Below, piece after piece: positions 15,758-24,245 of a stretch of 64,000 nt of DNA. Origin of the DNA: Pseudorhodoferax sp. Leaf267 (GTDB taxonomy: Bacteria > Pseudomonadota > Gammaproteobacteria > Burkholderiales > Burkholderiaceae_C); the NCBI RefSeq assembly GCF_001422405.1, contig NZ_LMMV01000027.1, positions 147,513 to 211,512 on the forward strand, given 5' to 3'. The notes below the pieces were generated by a model. The model saw only the letters and a program-made list of their open reading frames with translations, searched no databases and was not told where the DNA came from. Position 1 is the stretch's first letter. The number at the start of each line of letters is the position of its first letter. Made by a program: the position numbers and the translations under genes.

Positions 15758-18421
15758 TCAGCCGACTACGGACAGATTTTCCAGAAGCCGACGTGCTTGG
15801 TCATACCCGGGCAAGTCAGCGCGCAGACTACGCACTAGCTCGTCCACATGCTCGGCCACCTGAGCACGGACAGTGCTTTCGGACGGGCTGCCTACCGGTC
15901 GGAGGCGCATGAAGGGGACACCCGCGGCAGCGAACAGCCGATCCTTCTTCTCGTCATTTTTCTGCTGCCGCTCCGTGTCGTGCCATACCGAGTCAACCTC
16001 GATTGCTAGCATTGGAAGGTAGGTTGTAGACGACACCACCACGATGTCGACGCTCGCTCGCAGGTAGTAGCCAAAATCATCGTCGTTCACCAGCTCCTTC
16101 ATCCGCTCGTAGGCCATGAGGCTCTGCAGCGAGCAATTTGGAAAGACGAGGTGGTTGGGGCACAGTTGCACCAACACTTGGTAGATGGTGAACTCGCGCT
16201 GACTGTTGAACACCTGCTTGATCGCGCTGGTTCCCTGAGCGCGAACGATCCTGCCGACGACCGCATGTTGTGACTCACGCTCGAGCAGCGGTGCTATGTG
16301 CGGGTTGATGCGAAAGCTGTGGTCCGTCACGAGCAGCATGCCTAGTTCCACCAGCTTGCTGTAGTGACGTTGCGCCCACGCCATCTCCATGCCTGCATAC
16401 TCGGCGACCTCTGCCAGCCCGTTATAGCTGTTGATGCTGGCGAACACGCTGAGCAGCTTGCGGGCGGGCGCCGTCAGCGACGGCCACCGATTGACCGCGG
16501 TACGTTCGAACTGGTCCTGTCGGTTGAGAAGGCTTGCCCGTGCTTTTGCGTCGGCCAGAAGTTCTCGCACAAGGTCGGCCCGGCGTGACGTTTTCGCGTT
16601 CTCGTCCAGGATTTCGACGAGGTCCTGGACTCGCCTGGCCTCCGCCCGGGACCACAGCAGCTTCGCGTTCTTGACCGCTACCTCTGGCACGTCCTTGGCT
16701 GAGTCGATGTTGACGAGGTAGTAGCGCAGAGCCTCGGAGGGGTCGCCAGCAACTTGCTCCAGATAACCAAGTTGGAACGACTCGCCTTTTGCGAGCAGGT
16801 CGGCGCTGAACGCTCGAGCGAGGTCAACGGCTCGGCGGCGCACGTCATCGCTGACGTGTGAAAGAGCTTGAAAGATCGGCGCAACAACATCGCGCCACAG
16901 CCGTTCGGCACGCTCATCCATCGCGCCACGCCTCGGGACGAGTTGGCCCAACGCCTCGAGGACCCGGCCCGCACCAACATCGTCAAGGTCTTCGCCCGCC
17001 AGTTCGCCCGTGTAGTAGTTGTATGGCACGGGCTCGTCGGCATCCACTGCTCGCCGCAGGGCGTCAAGCAGTAGGCGCATACGTCCAGCGACACCTTGAA
17101 CCACGCACGCCGCCGCGAACTGAAACGAAAGGCTTTGCACACACAGCCAAGGCAGGCCTGGCATGTTTTCGTCGCCGTTCTGCTCGTTCTCCAGAGGAGC
17201 GTACTCGGTACTGGCAACAAATATCCGGTACAGGCTGCAAAGCTCGTCGAATCTCGAAAACTGCTCCGGGGAGCCCTCATACAGCCGAAGCAGCAAGTCG
17301 CCTACCGAAGCCATTCGAAGGCCGTTGGCTCCGATGTCCAGTTCGCGCGGCCCTTCGGACAACTGCACTGTCACGCTCTCACCCAGTGAGTCTGGACTGT
17401 CGTTGGCGAACCGCATCAAAGCTCGGACGCCCTCCGCCAGGTATCCATCCGTTATCGCAGGGGGCACCACAAGGCTCGCCACGACCAATCGCAAGCCCTC
17501 GCAGGCATCACAGATGAAGGGCTCTTGGTAGCGCTCCAGCACGCCCGGCAGCTCCTCGAACGACGTGTGTTCGAGCTCCCACATGAACGCCCAGGCATTT
17601 GGTGTCAGGTGTTGATAAGCACCTCCCCGCGGGTCGTCCCGCGGCAATCCACGCAAGTCAGTCTGCAAGGGGGAGGGCAACGCAAACACCGCATCACCTA
17701 CCCGGCCGTAGTCCCAAGGGTCCGCCATCCGCAGGTCGAGGTCGAGCCGCAGCACTTTTATGAACGCGCGGCCCTCTTCATCAAGAGCGCCCCCTGCTTC
17801 CGCAGACGCGTAGACCTCACTGAGCGGCAAAGTCATATCTGGCAAGGATTCGAGCAACGCGCGTTGCTCCGAGGTCACCTCCTCGTCGTCTTCGTCTCTG
17901 GCATTCATCAGCCTCAGCGCTCGGTCTCGGAGCTTCAGAATCCAACCAACGTTAGTTATCTCCATGCACGCCCGCGTCAAGCGGTTGAACACTTGCAGGT
18001 TGTCTTCCACCGACCAACGGCGAGTTGCCAAATACAGGTCGAACTGCGGCAGGGTGTGGAAGGCGTCCACTCGCTCAGCCAACTCCTCAAGGGCCTGTTC
18101 AAGCTCCTCGCGAACCTCTTTGGTCAGGCTGTGAACCGATTCTGTCCCCGGTGGATGGAGCGCGAGAGTCTTGACGCGCAGCAGCCAAATGGCGGCTCTC
18201 GGCCGGTCTTCCACATGAACCGATGTCATCGGGAGCCGCCCCATCTCCAGAACCTTGGCCCAGTCTTGCCCTTCCACGTGTCCACGAACCAACGATTCCA
18301 GGTCCGACATCCGATGCAGCGGCTGCGCGGACGCAGGTAGATTCAGAGCGTCATCGACCACCCTCACGGCTTGTCTTGCATTTGCGCCAAGCGCCTGCTT
18401 CTTCTTGGACTTCTTGGTCAC
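15758..18421 (-). CDS. Large helical protein with C-terminal DUF2726 nuclease-like domain
   Basis: 887 aa, GTG start with a good ribosome-binding site (GGAGAGAAGG). After a Lys-rich start, residues to about 680 are helical, repeat-like and unassigned. Residues about 640-700 look like a winged helix (YNGLAEVAEYAGMEMAWAQR). The C-terminal 150 residues fit DUF2726: FPNCSLQSLMAYERM, SVDIVVVSSTTYLPMLAIEV, then KKDRLFAAAGVPFMRLRP. That fold belongs to the PD-(D/E)xK/Vsr-like group, with Asp and Glu-x-Asp candidates for metal binding. A long sensor or scaffold ending in a nuclease domain, inside a defence-gene-rich island, suggests an effector role. No homologue of the N-terminal part is recognised. 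Confidence 0.68.
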   Translation of the reverse strand: MTKKSKKKQALGANARQAVRVVDDALNLPASAQPLHRMSDLESLVRGHVEGQDWAKVLEMGRLPMTSVHVEDRPRAAIWLLRVKTLALHPPGTESVHSLTKEVREELEQALEELAERVDAFHTLPQFDLYLATRRWSVEDNLQVFNRLTRACMEITNVGWILKLRDRALRLMNARDEDDEEVTSEQRALLESLPDMTLPLSEVYASAEAGGALDEEGRAFIKVLRLDLDLRMADPWDYGRVGDAVFALPSPLQTDLRGLPRDDPRGGAYQHLTPNAWAFMWELEHTSFEELPGVLERYQEPFICDACEGLRLVVASLVVPPAITDGYLAEGVRALMRFANDSPDSLGESVTVQLSEGPRELDIGANGLRMASVGDLLLRLYEGSPEQFSRFDELCSLYRIFVASTEYAPLENEQNGDENMPGLPWLCVQSLSFQFAAACVVQGVAGRMRLLLDALRRAVDADEPVPYNYYTGELAGEDLDDVGAGRVLEALGQLVPRRGAMDERAERLWRDVVAPIFQALSHVSDDVRRRAVDLARAFSADLLAKGESFQLGYLEQVAGDPSEALRYYLVNIDSAKDVPEVAVKNAKLLWSRAEARRVQDLVEILDENAKTSRRADLVRELLADAKARASLLNRQDQFERTAVNRWPSLTAPARKLLSVFASINSYNGLAEVAEYAGMEMAWAQRHYSKLVELGMLLVTDHSFRINPHIAPLLERESQHAVVGRIVRAQGTSAIKQVFNSQREFTIYQVLVQLCPNHLVFPNCSLQSLMAYERMKELVNDDDFGYYLRASVDIVVVSSTTYLPMLAIEVDSVWHDTERQQKNDEKKDRLFAAAGVPFMRLRPVGSPSESTVRAQVAEHVDELVRSLRADLPGYDQARRLLENLSVVG

Positions 18422-18880
18422 AGCTGTCGCCTTCTCTCCAGGCGGAGGCGACTGTGCCTCCCTTGTTGTCGTCCACCCCTGATGCCGAGTCCAAATTGGG
18501 AACTAGGTTCTTCAAGGATGCCCGGCGCGCCCATCAGAACTGGTGACGGAACGCAGCGCGCAGCCACAAGCTTAAGCGTTAACGAGCTGGAGCACGACCG
18601 CATGCCGGGATGCTAGCCCTTGCCGCACTGAGGGTGTCGGGCGAGCACCACCGGAGGTCCCGCTTCGGTCGTGGTCGATAACCACCTGCTGCAGACCGTG
18701 TAGACCCGGTCTCGGCCAACTGCTGCCAGTTGCGAACGACTGCTGACAGTCATCGAGCTCTCAAAGTGTCCCAATCCTGCTTGGCTGGTGGTTTCCGCTG
18801 TGAAGAGATGACCCGCACCGGCGCAGGTCACTATTCTGATAGTCCCGCGACAGAGGTCCGGCGGCGAGAAAGCGGACCGA
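18422..18880. other. Intergenic region, no gene seen
   Basis: 459 bp between the DUF2726 gene start and the 3' end of the HNH gene. It must hold the promoter of the leftward DUF2726 operon. Short frames on both strands have no recognisable content. Confidence 0.5.
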
Positions 18881-19678
18881 TCAAAAAGGTCTAGCGTTTG
18901 GCCACGTGAACTGGTCGACGATGGTCACAGGCTTCGCGCCTCGCGCCAGGTTGCACGGTGCGCACAGGATTCGAAAATTCGTTGGGTCGTTACCTCCACT
19001 GTGCGCCAACGCAATGACGTGATCGACGTGGGGCGATTCTGCGCTGCCAAGAGCTGCAGCGACCGGGCGACCGCATTCGTGACAAAGTCCGGTTTCGCGC
19101 GCCAGGAGGTTGCTCATCAACCATGCAGGCAGTCGGCTAACACGCGGAAGCCGTCCGTCGGCCACTAAGCGTTTGTCGTCGGTCACCCTCAGCGGGCGGA
19201 TCGTCGCGGCAAGTCGCTCGTTGAAGGCTGACAAGATTGCCCGCATCCGCCATGCGATGGCGAACGCGTCATCGACTATGAAATAGAGACCGCGAGCAAA
19301 AAGTTCGGCGTGCTTGTCACGAGCAGCCCTAAACGCGTCTGGGTCTTCCGTGGCGAACTCCGAAGGCATCGGTATTCGCATCTCCTGGAATGTGATCGCT
19401 AGAAAGTCGCGGGCCTCGGGCAGCAAATCTGCTGCGAACTCAAGGTCATCGTAAGCCACATACCAACTGTTGTAAGCCAAGTCATAGAGAACTCTGTGAA
19501 GCGCCGTCTGCGGCAGCGGCTCTGCCGCAGCCAACGCGTAATCGAGTAGCGGCACATCTTCGAACATCAACCTTTCGTTCATGTCCAGAGGATTGCCGTA
19601 AACGTACCTGTGCAAGGAGTCGAGAAGCTGTGTCGCCGCAGCGGTACGCACTTGCGAACGTGTCAACCTGTGTCTCAT
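18881..19678 (-). CDS. HNH endonuclease-domain protein
   Basis: 265 aa. The C-terminal 75 residues are an HNH nuclease module with structural zinc Cys pairs: CHECGRPV, then HVDHVIALAHSGGND, then FRILCAPCNLARG. The two His of the beta-beta-alpha metal finger and the downstream Asn are present. The N-terminal 180 residues are helical and unassigned, and may provide target recognition. No methyltransferase lies beside it, so it is not an obvious classical restriction enzyme. It stands alone, about 290 bp from the operon to its right. Confidence 0.85.
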   Translation of the reverse strand: MRHRLTRSQVRTAAATQLLDSLHRYVYGNPLDMNERLMFEDVPLLDYALAAAEPLPQTALHRVLYDLAYNSWYVAYDDLEFAADLLPEARDFLAITFQEMRIPMPSEFATEDPDAFRAARDKHAELFARGLYFIVDDAFAIAWRMRAILSAFNERLAATIRPLRVTDDKRLVADGRLPRVSRLPAWLMSNLLARETGLCHECGRPVAAALGSAESPHVDHVIALAHSGGNDPTNFRILCAPCNLARGAKPVTIVDQFTWPNARPF

Positions 19679-19966
19679 AAAAACGTAGAGTCGAGCCGGA
19701 TCGGCGAGTTTGCCCGACTTTGGCTGCGTGTCGGCGGCGGTTCTGCCGGAAACCGTTAGACGCCATAGGTGGCTACAAACCGATGGTGTGCCAGTTGATG
19801 GTGGCGTACCAAAATGACATCTGCGGAGTTGGTGTCAGTTCAGCGCTGGTGCATTCGCCAGAATCTGATCCTCACCCTTGACTGCCGTGCTGCCCGGCGA
19901 CTGCAACACGTCATTGAGCGGCGACGACGATAGCCCGATCTGTTTTGTGCGTCGGAAGACCATACC

Positions 19967-20221
19967 TCATTGCGCGTCAAGGTTCTGCGCCTGCAATGCT
20001 AAGTCCAGCAGCTTGCCTTTCTCGCTGTAGTAACGCGGCATCCGCCACTCGGCGATGAGTTCGAAAGAGAGAACGAAGTCGGCAAGCTTCAGGGCATTGA
20101 GGCGTTCCAGCAAGAACGGCGTTTCCGATTCCAGCGAGATGACTAGATCGGCCAATACCATAGCGGCCTCAGCGCGCGGGTTCTCTTCGATCCGCTTACG
20201 AGCGTGCTTGAGGCCAGTCAT
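19967..20221 (-). CDS. Small hypothetical protein, last gene of a six-gene operon
   Basis: 84 aa, predicted fully helical, with no recognised family. Its ATG overlaps the stop of the zinc-ribbon HAD gene (ATGA), so the two are translationally coupled. This supports a real gene despite its size. It is acidic and Leu-rich, and no membrane span is evident. A role as a partner of the phosphatase is possible, from position only. Confidence 0.55.
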   Translation of the reverse strand: MTGLKHARKRIEENPRAEAAMVLADLVISLESETPFLLERLNALKLADFVLSFELIAEWRMPRYYSEKGKLLDLALQAQNLDAQ

Positions 20222-20925
20222 GCAGGTCCTTCAACAAGGGGGACGGTGGCTGGCCCATTTCGATTGAAGCCGATCCGCTTGCGCAGCTCATGCAGAACAC
20301 GAACCAGCTCGACGTCATCATCACCTGGCGGTTCGAAACCCTGAATCGGTACCCATTGCTCCCGTTGAGACGGCTGGACATACAGCTCAACGTCATCCAC
20401 AAGCAACACCTCCTCGATCTTCGCCAACGGGACGAAGGAGAGGTCTTTCCGGGGCCCTGACCACGCAACGTACTCGACGGATGCAAACCATGTCGGAGCG
20501 TGCCGCTCGCGCACGAGCAGCTCAGCGATAGAGCGGAACCGAGATTCGCTGACGGTCGTGAACATGACGATGCGTTGGACCAGGTCTTGGCAGCCGGTGA
20601 GGAAGTCGAAGAGATGCGGCCGCGGAAACTGCGACACGGCGCTGCTGATGAGCGTGCCCTCCAGGTCGAGCGCGATAACAAGAACTTTTGAGCTGTGCGC
20701 ACTGGGGATGACCACTGGCTGGAGCGTCGCGCCAATGGGAGCATCATCAGGCCCGGCCGGTACGAACGTGGCGCTTGGCGCTCTGCATCGAAAGCAGCGG
20801 TAGTACCGTTCCTGTTGCTCTTGCGAGCCACCATCTGACACCACTGTCACCGGCACGGAAACATGAACCCAGCCGCATTCTGGGCATCTGACTTCTGCGT
20901 AGTGCGAAGGGGTATTCATACGCAT
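20218..20925 (-). CDS. Zinc-ribbon plus HAD (FCP1/NIF-like) phosphatase
   Basis: 235 aa. Residues about 13-48 are a zinc ribbon (CPECGWVH ... CFRCRAP). A HAD domain follows: motif I is LDLEGTLIS, motif II FTTVSES, a Lys in PRKDL for motif III, and LLVDDVELY for motif IV. In motif I the second Asp of DxDGT is Glu (DLEGT), an unusual substitution at the general acid/base position. The layout is closest to FCP1/NIF-type small phosphatases, which act on phosphoproteins, but an RNA or nucleotide substrate is equally possible in this operon. The start (ATG 20925 or 20919) overlaps the end of the preceding gene. Confidence 0.72.
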   Translation of the reverse strand: MRMNTPSHYAEVRCPECGWVHVSVPVTVVSDGGSQEQQERYYRCFRCRAPSATFVPAGPDDAPIGATLQPVVIPSAHSSKVLVIALDLEGTLISSAVSQFPRPHLFDFLTGCQDLVQRIVMFTTVSESRFRSIAELLVRERHAPTWFASVEYVAWSGPRKDLSFVPLAKIEEVLLVDDVELYVQPSQREQWVPIQGFEPPGDDDVELVRVLHELRKRIGFNRNGPATVPLVEGPA

Positions 20926-21509
20926 CCCCTGGTCACTCCCGGCCGATTCAAACTGGGCGGCATCGCCAGCAGCCCAGCCGGGCGCGGACGGATGCGAATG
21001 TTTTCGAATCGTTCGTTACGAAGAAGCTCAGCGAGTCCGTCTCGGCCAGCAGCCAAGCTCAAGTACGCCCACCTGGCCTTTCGCCCAGGCAAGGTGCTTC
21101 GAGCACGCAACCAGTGAAGAAGCCATATTCCCGACACGAAGAAACTGCTCGCGTCACACCAGCCCGCGACCGCTTCGTCCACCTGCCCGATGAGTCTTGC
21201 CAAGCCTACAAGCTTCTCTGCATCGCACAGCGGTAGCGCCTCCGAACCTACTGCGGAACCGGAAAGCTGGAGCCAGCGCGCGATCAATTTGGGGGAGGTT
21301 CCCATCGCCACTGCCAGCGCAAAAACGCATTCCGCAGGACAGCTCGCGGGCATCAGCAACTCCAGAATTTCGCTCGTCGGTGTCCGATACAGTGCTTGTC
21401 GCATCCTCGGCCCGGTCATGAGTTCCATCCAGCGGATTTGATCCTGGGCTGTGAACTCAGTCGGTTCTTCGGCCTCCCGAGGAGCCCTGTCAGTGACCGG
21501 CCGTGCCAT
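20916..21509 (-). CDS. Xre/MbcA/ParS-like toxin-binding domain protein
   Basis: 197 aa from ATG 21509, which overlaps the previous gene's stop (TGATG). The second half follows the pattern of the antitoxin-type toxin-binding domain (DUF2384): GTSPKLIARWLQ, ALPLCDAEKLVGLARLIGQ, a Trp-rich WLLHWLRARSTLPGRKARW, and a closing LAAGRDGLAELLRNERF. Normally this domain pairs with a RES-domain toxin that consumes NAD. No RES protein is encoded here, so its partner would have to be one of the operon's HAD or exonuclease proteins. The Pro/Arg-rich first 40 residues are unassigned. Family placement is moderate. Confidence 0.55.
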   Translation of the reverse strand: MARPVTDRAPREAEEPTEFTAQDQIRWMELMTGPRMRQALYRTPTSEILELLMPASCPAECVFALAVAMGTSPKLIARWLQLSGSAVGSEALPLCDAEKLVGLARLIGQVDEAVAGWCDASSFFVSGIWLLHWLRARSTLPGRKARWAYLSLAAGRDGLAELLRNERFENIRIRPRPAGLLAMPPSLNRPGVTRGCV

Positions 21510-22045
21510 CACCGCGCTGTGCCTCGTGCGCCCCTTGGGACCTGCGGCATGACCTTGCTGCAGGCCTCCGCCCAAGTAGAGACCCGGGTCAGGCGCTTGT
21601 CGATGATCGTCCGGTCTTGAGGGCCGAAGAGGTACCTGTGCTGCACCACGCCTTCCATGTGCCGCAGCACGTCCTCGCGGTCGTCCACAAAATGGGTCAG
21701 GCCAAGCTCGGCGCAGTGGGTTGCCTTATCCCGCCGCTCCAGGCAAAAGCGGACGTTCTCGCGCCGGATGTTTGTGCGCTGGTAGAAGTTGTGATGGTCG
21801 AGCCATTTTCGTGTTCGCTCTTGCACCCTTGGACCAGCCTTCGAAACTAACCAGACAGCCCGCTCGAATCTCTGGACGATCACTGGGACGCACTCAAACA
21901 TTCCAGGGTGGGGAGGCGTGGAAAGTGCGTCTTTCAATGACCCGCCGATGAACGACGTATCGTCGCTGCCGTTGTCGCACGGTGCTATGAGGACGCGGCC
22001 GATGTCCAGGCCTAGCCGGGGCTCAGGAACGTGGATCGGACTCAT
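21509..22045 (-). CDS. HAD-like phosphatase (nucleotidase-type)
   Basis: 178 aa. ATG 22045 was chosen because GAGGA sits 9 nt upstream and LGLDIGRVLI (motif I) then lies near the N-terminus. A TTG at 22096, overlapping the previous stop, is an alternative. Other HAD motifs are LVSKAG (motif II Ser), ERRDKATH (motif III Lys) and THFVDDREDVL (motif IV). The motif I second position is Gly (DIG), as in several dehalogenase-like phosphatases. It is likely to act on a small phosphorylated substrate. It is the second HAD gene in this operon, and the two differ in sequence and domain make-up. Confidence 0.7.
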   Translation of the reverse strand: MSPIHVPEPRLGLDIGRVLIAPCDNGSDDTSFIGGSLKDALSTPPHPGMFECVPVIVQRFERAVWLVSKAGPRVQERTRKWLDHHNFYQRTNIRRENVRFCLERRDKATHCAELGLTHFVDDREDVLRHMEGVVQHRYLFGPQDRTIIDKRLTRVSTWAEACSKVMPQVPRGARGTAR

Positions 22046-22092
22046 CGCATCAGGTCCTCGCCGACAACATTCAATCTCGAGTGCGACATGTC

Positions 22093-22962
22093 TCAATCTG
22101 CAGTAGTGCTCTGAGGCTTCGAACCTCGCCTGGGCCCTTGAGCTAGCAGTAGCTCGTCGTCGTAGAGGCCCAGCTTGGTGGAAGCTTCCATCATTTGCTT
22201 CAGGCCTCGGGCCTGCCTCCTTTTCATCGCCGCCCGATGTTCGAGAACTGCGCTTCTCGACACGCGCTCGTCCCCAAACTGCGTCGTTCGAATGACATCC
22301 AACGCACCAGCATTGACGAGCTTGCGGATCGCGGTCCGAGAAACATGCAGCAGTCGCGATGCCTCGCGTAGATCAATCACATCGTCAATACAGCTCGGTC
22401 TCTGCCCCCCCTCGCCGACGCGGGGGTCCATCGGCGCGGTCAATCCGTTCGGATCATCCATTTCGATGGAGTGCGCAGAGTTGAACCGGGCACGCAACGC
22501 AATGGCGTCAGCAAGCGCATGGTGTCGTCGGAGGCCGCGTGACCGTTCGAGTTCTGCCCAGCAGGCATCTGCGGCCAGCGCTGCATCCGCATCGCCGAGC
22601 AGGTAGGCTACGTGAACCGCCTCGAAACCGAAACGGGGAGACAGCGACGCCGAATCGACGAGCTCTTCGAAGGCAAGTCGGTCGACATGGAAGTCGTAGC
22701 AAAGTTCGATACGCTCTCCTTCGAAACGGCGGAGCCATTCGACCAAGGCGCTCCGGATCGTCTCCTGGCTTCCGCGGAGGCCCAGACCCTTGTTGAGTTG
22801 CGGCAGTACGTGCTCGACAACGAAGTCGTTCTCCGATGCGTCGACTGCGGTCTCCAGCTCGCCGTAGAACTCTTCGCCCAACGGCCCACACATGCCGATG
22901 CTGAGCAGCATGTGCGAATCGCCCGGAAGCGGCAGAAACTCTGCATCAACAAACAGGTACAT
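22093..22962 (-). CDS. DEDDh 3'-5' exonuclease-like protein fused to an excisionase-like HTH
   Basis: 289 aa. Residues 1 to about 165 fit a DEDDh exonuclease of the RNase AS (Rv2179c-like) type: FVDAEFLPL supplies Asp-x-Glu, CYDFHVDRL a further Asp, and RRHHALADAIAL the final His...Asp. Residues about 195-260 are a MerR/excisionase-type helix-turn-helix (DLREASRLLHVSRTAIRKLV followed by an Arg-Ser-containing wing). Joining an RNA/DNA trimming exonuclease to a DNA-binding domain is uncommon. Genes begin 9 bp before it and end in overlap after it, so it is embedded in the operon 19,967-23,247. Confidence 0.65.
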   Translation of the reverse strand: MYLFVDAEFLPLPGDSHMLLSIGMCGPLGEEFYGELETAVDASENDFVVEHVLPQLNKGLGLRGSQETIRSALVEWLRRFEGERIELCYDFHVDRLAFEELVDSASLSPRFGFEAVHVAYLLGDADAALAADACWAELERSRGLRRHHALADAIALRARFNSAHSIEMDDPNGLTAPMDPRVGEGGQRPSCIDDVIDLREASRLLHVSRTAIRKLVNAGALDVIRTTQFGDERVSRSAVLEHRAAMKRRQARGLKQMMEASTKLGLYDDELLLAQGPRRGSKPQSTTAD

Positions 22963-22971
22963 GTTGAGCTT

Positions 22972-23247
22972 TCACTTCACCTGCAACCGGAGGATTGCCA
23001 GGTCTACAACCGTTGGGATTGGTCCCGACTTTCGTTCCGGCTCCATGAGCGGATGAAACTCGACAGAGAGCCTCAGTTCGAAGGCGACGTCGCAGAAGAG
23101 CCCGAACCCAACGTCATCGTCTCCGTGAAGGATTCTTGCCATCACGGTTCTGCTAACGCCTGCGCGCCAGGCGATGGTTGCGGCGTTCCAAGGTGTTTCT
23201 CGAAGACGTGCGCGAATCGTCCGAGCGAGATAGCGGTTCCGCGCCAT
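22972..23247 (-). CDS. Small HTH protein, first gene of the exonuclease/HAD operon
   Basis: 91 aa from ATG 23247, with an excellent ribosome-binding site (GGAGG, 5 nt upstream); the open frame extends to 23283 without support. Residues about 15-50 form a helix-turn-helix (NAATIAWRAGVSRTVMARIL) of the Xre/antitoxin type. A family-like FELRLSVEFHPL follows. It is likely the operon's autoregulator or antitoxin. The next gene begins 9 bp after its stop. Confidence 0.6.
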   Translation of the reverse strand: MARNRYLARTIRARLRETPWNAATIAWRAGVSRTVMARILHGDDDVGFGLFCDVAFELRLSVEFHPLMEPERKSGPIPTVVDLAILRLQVK

Positions 23248-23351
23248 AGAAGCCTCCGAACGATGAACAGATTTAACCGCCACGGTCGAGGGCCACCAGC
23301 CGTCCTATGAGGACGAGGTCCAACGGTTGCCCGACTTTCGGAGCATGCATC

Positions 23352-23897
23352 TCAGGGCGCTCCGTCCGTGCCGCGGCTCGCCTCTGCACCCTCTCGCAAC
23401 GAGACCCCCGCAGTCGGGGCATCGGCTCGTTGACGTCCTATTGCATCCGCAATCGCTTGGTGGAAGTGCGCATTCGCGCTAACAACCACTGGTGGGACTA
23501 CCGCCTGCGGCAACGCGACTTTCGCGACTGAGACTAGGGATGCAATTTGGTTGGCTGGGACGGCAGGCGCATCCGGACAGAAATCCAGTCCCTCGTGATC
23601 TCTGAACACTGCCACGGAGGCCTCACCCAGCATCCCCACCAGCACCTCGGACACGCGACGCATGTTCCAGCTTTCGCCCTCAATGACAAAGCATTCAATA
23701 CTCACCGGCGGGTTCTCGTTGGCCGCGAGGGCCCCAGCCAACTCTAAGCCGCTGTCGGCACTCATGGTCTGCAGATGCGCATCGAGTCCGTTGTTGTTCA
23801 GAGTGGTCGCCACGATCCAAGGCTTGGTGCTCTCTGGCCACCTGAATGCGGCCGAGGACACTTCCATGATCGACTGCGACAGGCTTAAGCAATGCAT
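23352..23897 (-). CDS. Hypothetical protein divergent from an XRE regulator
   Basis: 181 aa, no family recognised. It has a mixed alpha/beta pattern with many Ala and Val residues, and no transmembrane or signal region is evident. It is transcribed away from the XRE-type regulator at 24006 across a 108-bp AT-rich spacer, which suggests regulation by that protein. No clear ribosome-binding site precedes ATG 23897 or the alternative at 23867. It is separated by about 100 bp from the operon on its left. Confidence 0.45.
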   Translation of the reverse strand: MHCLSLSQSIMEVSSAAFRWPESTKPWIVATTLNNNGLDAHLQTMSADSGLELAGALAANENPPVSIECFVIEGESWNMRRVSEVLVGMLGEASVAVFRDHEGLDFCPDAPAVPANQIASLVSVAKVALPQAVVPPVVVSANAHFHQAIADAIGRQRADAPTAGVSLREGAEASRGTDGAP

Positions 23898-24005
23898 CGT
23901 TACGAGGAGGTCCGCGCCAAATTGAGATGTATAAGCAGTATATGTTTAAACCGTAGATTTTTACGCTGTAGACGTTTAGTATGAAGTTGTAGAGGCTTGG
24001 CCTCT
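23898..24005. promoter_or_regulatory. Divergent promoter region with GTAGA repeats
   Basis: AT-rich spacer between the divergent hypothetical gene and the XRE regulator. GTAGA occurs three times, at 23953, 23968 and 23989. These may be half-sites for the regulator; the count is direct, the role is inferred. Confidence 0.3.
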
Positions 24006-24245
24006 ATGAAGAAGAAGAATGTGGCGCGGACGCTCCTGGCGCTGAACGTGCGCCGAATGCGCCAAGAGGCCGGACTCTCTCAGGAACGGCTTGCTGCGGA
24101 GTGCGGCTTTCACCGTACCTACATCAGCCAGGTGGAGAGGGAGGTCTCGAACATCACCATCGACAACCTGGATCGCATAGCCGCGTACTTTGACGTCGAA
24201 GCAGCCAAGCTGCTGGAGATGCCTCAGGGCCGCGTGACACCCTGA
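24006..24245 (+). CDS. XRE-family transcriptional regulator
   Basis: 79 aa from ATG 24006 (a TTG at 23997 is the alternative), with AGAGG upstream. Almost the whole protein is a Cro/C1-type helix-turn-helix: LNVRRMRQEAGLSQERLAAE then HRTYISQVEREVSNITIDNL, and a final helix ending in LLEM. Single-domain regulators of this size control restriction, toxin-antitoxin or mobile-element genes. It is the last intact gene before the island's right end. Confidence 0.85.
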   Translation: MKKKNVARTLLALNVRRMRQEAGLSQERLAAECGFHRTYISQVEREVSNITIDNLDRIAAYFDVEAAKLLEMPQGRVTP

